Assembly (NCBI RefSeq): GCF_030272615.1
Contig: NC_081413.1
Span: 447,864,538-447,928,537 of the forward strand
Origin: Cryptomeria japonica
Taxonomy: Eukaryota > Streptophyta > Pinopsida > Cupressales > Cupressaceae
DNA length: 64,000 nt
Direction: 5' to 3'
Numbering within the stretch: position 1 is the first letter of the stretch; each line of letters begins with the position of its first letter. The notes under the pieces were generated by a model that was not told the origin of the DNA, did not search any database, and was given only the letters and a program-made list of their open reading frames with translations. Of the stretch, positions 58,873 through 64,000 are shown one piece after another. The translations under genes were made by a program, and so were the position numbers.

Positions 58873-61125
58873 ACACTAGTAGATAATGGCTCTGGCCTTA
58901 ATGTGTGTAGCATCAATCTATTGCATAAGATGAATGTGGATACATCTCTTATGGAGCCTGATTCTCATTCTATTCGTGGCTTTGACAATGTGGCTAAGAC
59001 TTCATTGGGTATCATCACCTTACCTCTCACAGTGGGACCTGTTACTTTGCCTACTCCTATCCATGTTATGCTGGGAAATTTAACATACAACTTATTATTA
59101 GGAAGGCCTTGGATTCACAGCATGCAAGCTGTCCCCTCTACATTGCATAGACAAGTTAAATTCATCTATAACAATAAGACATATACTTTGATGGGAGATA
59201 CTAATTTTCAAGCTTGTCTACAAACATCTAATTCCAATGGAGATTCTTCTAAGCCATCCTTGTCTAGTGATGACTCTTTAAACAAGAAACCTATCGATGA
59301 GTCTTCGCTTTCCGATGACCAAAATCCTTGGGATGAATCTGGAATTCCTAAGGAAGATCCTTCTCGGCTTGAAACTACACATAAAAAGGATTTTGATCCT
59401 GAGAAGGTTCTCGTAGAAGATGATTGGGGATCTCTTGACTTTAACCCTACCTTTGTGGGTGAATATAAGATTCCTTCTAGAGAACTTAAAGTTGAAAAGA
59501 AGGAAGAAGCTGAAAATCACAAAGTTGGAAAGAAAGAAGAAACTAAAAGACAATCAACCCTGCCTGAAGCTATGAGTAATAATTTTGTGGCCGCTTCTCA
59601 AACTTCCTCTTCTCACATCTATAACTATGAAGAGTTTGATTCTTTGTCTCATGAAAAGCCACCTTCTTTTCCTGAAATGCCTGATCGCTATGGTCGTGGT
59701 TTTCGCATTTTTGCTAAGCATGGGTATCATGGAAAAGGTTGTGGTGCTAATGAACAAGGGATTAGAGTTCCTCTAGAGACTAATTTTCAACATTATGCCT
59801 TTGGACTTGGCTATAATCCCTGCAGACGTACTAAAGCCTCTAAAAGACCATGCATTAGTGTTAATACCGTCTCTACATCTTTATCAATACAACACCCTGA
59901 GTATATTGATGAGGATTCTTCGGGTGATTGTGCTCTAGATATCTTCCCTACCGACGACGCTTTAGCTGAGTTCTTGGGAGCCTATGACACTCTTCCTCGT
60001 TATCATCACAATAGGGGACTCCCTTATTGTTTGAACACTGAAGCTTATTTTGGAAAAGAGATTGATAATGATAAGATTGTGAAAGAATTCCCTCAGTTAA
60101 AGGATACTCCTCAACAAAGTAATCTCCTCATAAGTGATACCCTTGATGTTAAGATGGATCCTTGCAACAAAGAAAAAATCATTAAAATTGGAAAATGTTT
60201 GGATGAAGAGGAACAGAAACAATATGAAGAACTATTGCATGAATTCCCTGAGATTTTTGCTTGGGCATATTCTAACATGCCTGGTATAGATCCTAAGATT
60301 GTTACTCATAATATCGTCTTAGTACCTGATGCTAAGCCCGTGAAACAAAAGATTCAAAAAATGAATCCTAAGATAGCTCTGCTTGTTAAAGCTGAGATTG
60401 AAAAGTTATTGGAGGCTGGATTTATCTGCCCTATTGACTATTCCCCATGGATTTCAAACATTGTCGCTGTGGCTAAACCAGATAACAAAATAAGAATGTG
60501 TACCGACTTTCGGGATCTAAATAAGGCTTCTTTAAAAGATGATTTCCCTCTTCCAAACATTGATATGATAGTTGATTCTACGGTAGGACATGCCCTCTTA
60601 TCCTTCATGGATGGTTTTTCAGGCTACAATCAAATTTTCATTAACCCTCAAGATCAATACAAAACCGCTTTCACCACTCCTTGGGGTACGTTTTGTTGGA
60701 TAATGATGCCTTTTGGACTTAAAAACGCTGGTGCAACTTATCAACGAGCGATGACCCTTATCTTTCATAAGATTTTAGAAGATTACGTTGATGATATTTT
60801 GGCTAAATCCTTTCTTTGCATGGATCATGTTAAAGTCCTTCGTCAAATCTTTGAAAGAATTCGTAAATATCACATGCGCTTGAATCCCCAAAAATGTGTT
60901 TTTGGTGTGGATAGTGGAAAACTATTAGGGTTCATAGTTTCGCATCGTGGGATTGAGGTGGACACTAAGAAAATAGATGCTATTGTTAACATGCCACCTC
61001 CTCGAAATGTATCTCAACTTAAAAGCTTACAAGGAAAGATTCAAGCTATTCGTAGGTTTGTGTCTCAACTTGCCGATCGTACCTTTCCTTTTACTCAACT
61101 TCTTAAAAAGGATATCACTTTTTAG
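58873..61125 (+). CDS. Gypsy E protease, G-patch and RT
   Basis: Continues the same frame after the TGA. Protease: LVDNGSGLNVCSINL with Asp, then LLGRPWIHSMQAVPSTLH typical of Tat proteases. An acidic linker follows, then a G-patch-like block GRGFRIFAKHGYHGKGCG, ANEQGIRVPLE (59690-59780), which binds RNA or helicases in other proteins. RT: NIVLVPDAKPVKQKIQK, DYSPWISNIVAVAKPDNKIR, MCTDFRDLNKASLKDDFPLP, GFSGYNQIFI, FGLKNAGATYQRAM and the catalytic YVDDILA (60784). Ends at TAG 61123-61125 inside the RT-RNase H connection, where relatives have Gln or Trp. Confidence 0.92.
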   Translation, partial: TLVDNGSGLNVCSINLLHKMNVDTSLMEPDSHSIRGFDNVAKTSLGIITLPLTVGPVTLPTPIHVMLGNLTYNLLLGRPWIHSMQAVPSTLHRQVKFIYNNKTYTLMGDTNFQACLQTSNSNGDSSKPSLSSDDSLNKKPIDESSLSDDQNPWDESGIPKEDPSRLETTHKKDFDPEKVLVEDDWGSLDFNPTFVGEYKIPSRELKVEKKEEAENHKVGKKEETKRQSTLPEAMSNNFVAASQTSSSHIYNYEEFDSLSHEKPPSFPEMPDRYGRGFRIFAKHGYHGKGCGANEQGIRVPLETNFQHYAFGLGYNPCRRTKASKRPCISVNTVSTSLSIQHPEYIDEDSSGDCALDIFPTDDALAEFLGAYDTLPRYHHNRGLPYCLNTEAYFGKEIDNDKIVKEFPQLKDTPQQSNLLISDTLDVKMDPCNKEKIIKIGKCLDEEEQKQYEELLHEFPEIFAWAYSNMPGIDPKIVTHNIVLVPDAKPVKQKIQKMNPKIALLVKAEIEKLLEAGFICPIDYSPWISNIVAVAKPDNKIRMCTDFRDLNKASLKDDFPLPNIDMIVDSTVGHALLSFMDGFSGYNQIFINPQDQYKTAFTTPWGTFCWIMMPFGLKNAGATYQRAMTLIFHKILEDYVDDILAKSFLCMDHVKVLRQIFERIRKYHMRLNPQKCVFGVDSGKLLGFIVSHRGIEVDTKKIDAIVNMPPPRNVSQLKSLQGKIQAIRRFVSQLADRTFPFTQLLKKDITF

Positions 61126-62433
61126 TGGAATGAGGATTGTCAACAAGCATTTGAAGATTTAAAAGTGTATTTAGCTAGTCCTCCTATTCTTCAACCTGCT
61201 GAACCTTCTAAACCCTTTATCCTGTATACAACTGCTTCTTCTCATGCTCTCGCAGCATTGTTAGCACAACATGATAAAGATGGTAAGGAGTGTCCGGTGT
61301 ATTACATAAGTCGTACCTTACTCGATTATGAGACCCGATATTCTGTGATAGAAAGACAATGCTTGGCCGTGGTGTTTGTGACTCGGAAATTGAGACATTA
61401 TCTTTTAAATTTAGAAGTCCATGTCATGGTTAAGTTTGATCCGTTGAAGCATCTTTTCTCTAAAATTGATTTATCAGGACGTCTCGCTAAGTGGGTTATG
61501 ATGTTAACTGAATTTGACCTTAAATTTGTTTTACAAAGAGCAATTAAAGGACAAGCGTTGACTGATCACTTAGTTGAGGCTCCTTCACCTTTTTCATTCC
61601 CTAACCCTGAGTCCTTTCCTGATGATTTCATTCTTTCTATAGAGAAAGATGAAACCTGGGAGTTATATTTTGATGGCTCTAAGTGTCGTACGGGATCGGG
61701 GGCAGGTGTTGTTTTGGTTTCTCCTACAAAGAAACCTATTCCCTTATCATATCGTCTAAATTTCCTGTGTACCAATAACATTGCTGAGTATGAGGCTCTT
61801 ATAGCAGGAATAAAAGCAACCCTAGCTCTTAATATAAAACACATACATATCTATGGAGATTCGCAATTAATTATAAGACAAGTAACAGGAATATATCAAG
61901 CAAAACAAGACAAATTATCACAATATAAAGACCTTGCTATATCTTTATTACAAAATTTTGATTCTTATACCATGGAACCTGTCCCTCGAAAAGATAACCG
62001 ACATGCGGATGCGATGGCATGTGTGTCTTCGTTAGTATCTTTAGAGGACCCTATGGTCGATCTTAACTTCGTTATTCACAATCTTACTTCTCCAGCTATT
62101 GAAGATGATTCTAGCTTGGTAACATGTTGTGACTTTGTAGACTCAGATGAATGGTTCTCGCATATTGTAAGATATTTGACCGATGGTACCTTCCCTGATT
62201 CTGCTAATAGGAACACTAGGGCTAGAATCCGCAAGCTGTCTGCTAGGTATATCATCCTTTCTAATGTCCTTTATCGAAGGGGTTATGATGGTCTTCTTCT
62301 TCGTTGTCTTAACAAGTCGGAAATCCCTGTTGCTCTTGAAGAGGCACATTCGGGTGCCTGTGGGGGGCATTTTGGGGGCAAATCCCTGGTTCATAGGTTG
62401 CTTCGTATGGGATACTATTGGCAAACTATGTAG
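61126..62433 (+). CDS. Gypsy E tandem RNase H domains and integrase zinc region
   Basis: Same frame after the TAG. First RNase H-like domain: PFILYTTASSHALAALLAQ, VYYISRTLLDYETRYSVIE, VVFVTRKLRHYLL; the first catalytic Asp position of the usual YTDAS-type motif is Thr, so this copy is the degenerate tether domain usual in Tat. Second RNase H: ELYFDGSKC, NIAEYEALIAGI, YGDSQLIIRQ and DNRHADAMA supply the four acidic residues (61666-62015). Integrase zinc region begins HSGACGGHFG, LVHRLLRMGYYW (62346-62430). TAG at 62431-62433. Confidence 0.9.
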   Translation, partial: WNEDCQQAFEDLKVYLASPPILQPAEPSKPFILYTTASSHALAALLAQHDKDGKECPVYYISRTLLDYETRYSVIERQCLAVVFVTRKLRHYLLNLEVHVMVKFDPLKHLFSKIDLSGRLAKWVMMLTEFDLKFVLQRAIKGQALTDHLVEAPSPFSFPNPESFPDDFILSIEKDETWELYFDGSKCRTGSGAGVVLVSPTKKPIPLSYRLNFLCTNNIAEYEALIAGIKATLALNIKHIHIYGDSQLIIRQVTGIYQAKQDKLSQYKDLAISLLQNFDSYTMEPVPRKDNRHADAMACVSSLVSLEDPMVDLNFVIHNLTSPAIEDDSSLVTCCDFVDSDEWFSHIVRYLTDGTFPDSANRNTRARIRKLSARYIILSNVLYRRGYDGLLLRCLNKSEIPVALEEAHSGACGGHFGGKSLVHRLLRMGYYWQTM

Positions 62434-63411
62434 AAGGATTCCTTCTCATTTGTTAAGAAATGTCACCAATGTCAACAACACAATAATCTGATTCATGCTC
62501 CTGCCCAAGAACTTCGTTCTCAAGTAGCTTCTTGGCCTTTCTCCGCATGGGGTTTGGATCTTATTGGAAAAATTTCTCCTCCTTCATCTCAAGGACACAC
62601 CTTCATTTTAACCGCAACAGATTACTTTACGAAGTGGGTAGAGGCTATTCCCCTTCGCTCTACTACTGCTGAAGTGATTTGTCAATTTCTTCTAGAAAAC
62701 ATTATTTCTTGATTTGGGATACCTTCCACTATTATCTCAGATAATGGAACATCGTTTAAGAACAAGGACGTGAAGAAATTCCTTGAGAAGTATCATATCA
62801 AACATCGATTTTCTACACCGTATTACCCTCAGTCAAATGGTCAAGCCAAATCATCCAATAAGATAATTGAGCAAATTCTTCGTAAAACCGTAAATAAGCA
62901 TGGTAAGGATTGGAGTAACCAGCTAATCTACGCTCTTTGGGCCTACCGAACGAGTGTACAAATTGCTACGGGAACTACTCCTTATAATATTGTTTATGGT
63001 GTTGACGCTATTATGCCCTTAGAGTTAGAAATTCCATCACTTAGGGTTTCTCTTAAAGGTATAGTAGATGATGACTCCTATAGAGAACAACGACTTCAAC
63101 AGCTTGAGATGCTTGATGAACAGCATATAAACGCTCTTGAGCATATTCAAGCGTATCACAAAACTCTACAGCGAAGCTATAATGATAAGGTCATTCAACG
63201 TTTCTTCTCAGTAGGTGATTTAGTCTTTTATGAGAATCAGTGCAATGTGAATGCCTTGCCGGCCGAAAAGGGAAAATTTAGTCCTAATTGGCTTGGACCA
63301 TATATCGTTATTGAGGATTATGGATCAGGTGCTTACAAAATAGCGGATGTAGACGGTACGCCTCTTAAAGAACCTATTAATGCTATGCACCTGCGTAGAT
63401 ATTATGTTTAA
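62434..63411 (+). pseudogene. Gypsy E integrase
   Basis: Same frame. CHQCQQH completes the HHCC zinc site; core GLDLIGKISPP (Asp), TATDYFTKWVEAIPL, a TGA at 62710-62712 just before FGIPSTII, SDNGTSF (Asp) and PQSNGQAKSSNKII, where the catalytic Glu of the D,D35E triad is Lys (codon 62848-62850). C-terminus: PYNIVYGVDAIMPLELEIPS, NWLGPYIVIEDYGSG, AMHLRRYYV, stop TAA 63409-63411. Both the stop and the Lys would disable it. Confidence 0.92.
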
Positions 63412-64000
63412 TTCTTCATTTTTTCATCTATCTTCTTTTTCAATTCTTCAACATTGGATAATATGTTAGTATTTCTTAATTAAAGCAAAATAGAATTAAA
63501 TGTTATGTTAATCTATATTGCTTCGTTCCTGACAAGCATGTCTTCTTACTTTATAGTTTGTCTTGAATTCATTTATGTAAATTGTAAAAGATTTACATTT
63601 TTTTTTCATTATGCTAGCATATTATACAATGTCTTTATGTGTTAAGTAGAATCGTATCATGTTGTGTTTAAGTTTAAAATTAAATCACATTAGTTATATG
63701 ATTCTTAGACTTAATGCATATTTCTTCCTTATCATCAATGTTGTACTTGATTAAATATTTTAATTAAGTCACACATGTATCAATTTAATCATGGAGCATT
63801 GAGAAATCAATCACATGGAAATTAAATTCTGAACATACATGTACATTTACCAAATGTATTAGATTTAATCAAAACAAAATATACATTGTTTTAGGCATTA
63901 AAGATAACACATTTGAGACAGAACGAGAAGCATGTATATATACATATATATATGTGTGGATCGTGTACAAACATAGGTCACTGTATATCCAAAATGTGAT
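63412..64000 (+). other. 3' non-coding start of gypsy E
   Basis: AT-rich, no ORF. A short tatata run at about 63935-63952. PPT and 3' LTR are not reached. Confidence 0.6.

Larger units (their letters stand above)
56018..64000 (+). mobile_element. Ty3/gypsy element E, Tat type, 3' end outside window
   Basis: LTR 56018-57676, PBS 57680-57697, one long reading frame 57844-63411 with four stops and no frameshift, then 3' non-coding sequence to the window edge. Dual RNase H and a G-patch place it with Tat-type elements. Inserted into copia F. Confidence 0.9.

Overview
The window is nuclear DNA from a plant with a very large, repeat-filled genome. I find no host gene, tRNA, rRNA or CRISPR array. 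Almost all of it is layered LTR retrotransposons: Ty1/copia elements primed by initiator-Met tRNA, and Ty3/gypsy elements of the Tat kind (two RNase H domains, G-patch, long 3' region). A seed plant, possibly a gymnosperm, is my guess from the density and age of the elements; the species cannot be read from the sequence. I use letters A-O for the elements.

Layout. 1-5645: copia A on the minus strand, the youngest copy (LTRs about 4.5% apart by eye), cut by the left edge. 5646-7978: rest of copia B, which A interrupts. 7979-9099 and 20658-23067: old copia C, which hosts B and also solo gypsy LTR D (9100-20657). D hosts copia H (11466-20479, minus, TSD CCCAC), and H hosts M (16403-18149), a unit whose two LTRs point in opposite directions. 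23068-47404: the 3' part of a Tat-type gypsy element J, from the integrase C-terminus to a truncated 3' LTR. J was later hit by K (24098-32514, TSD GTTGG, itself carrying insert N), a solo LTR (34837-35897), a TIR element (36026-37017) and copia G (38088-45135). 47405-49422: 3' end of copia L. 49423-51298: a candidate LTR and a gypsy fragment O with a G-patch. 51299-56017: copia F, minus. 56018-64000: Tat-type gypsy E, inserted into F and running off the right edge.

Points that go beyond routine repeat annotation: (1) J carries, on the strand opposite to its own pol, a decayed ORF with plant mobile domain motifs, readable only when three later insertions are skipped. (2) K has LTRs, tRNA-Met PBS and PPT but no protease, integrase, RT or RNase H; it encodes a coiled-coil protein with four CCHC-type knuckles and a second unidentified ORF. 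(3) E lacks a recognisable Gag; its place is taken by a 342-residue region with three 19-residue repeats. (4) M is a near-palindrome that can fold into a long hairpin. (5) Different copia families carry TAG stops at the same glutamine codons, as expected of methylation-driven decay.

None of the polyproteins is intact, although A and E are close to open. The window is a record of nested insertion and decay rather than of active genes. Percentages and boundaries were counted by eye.
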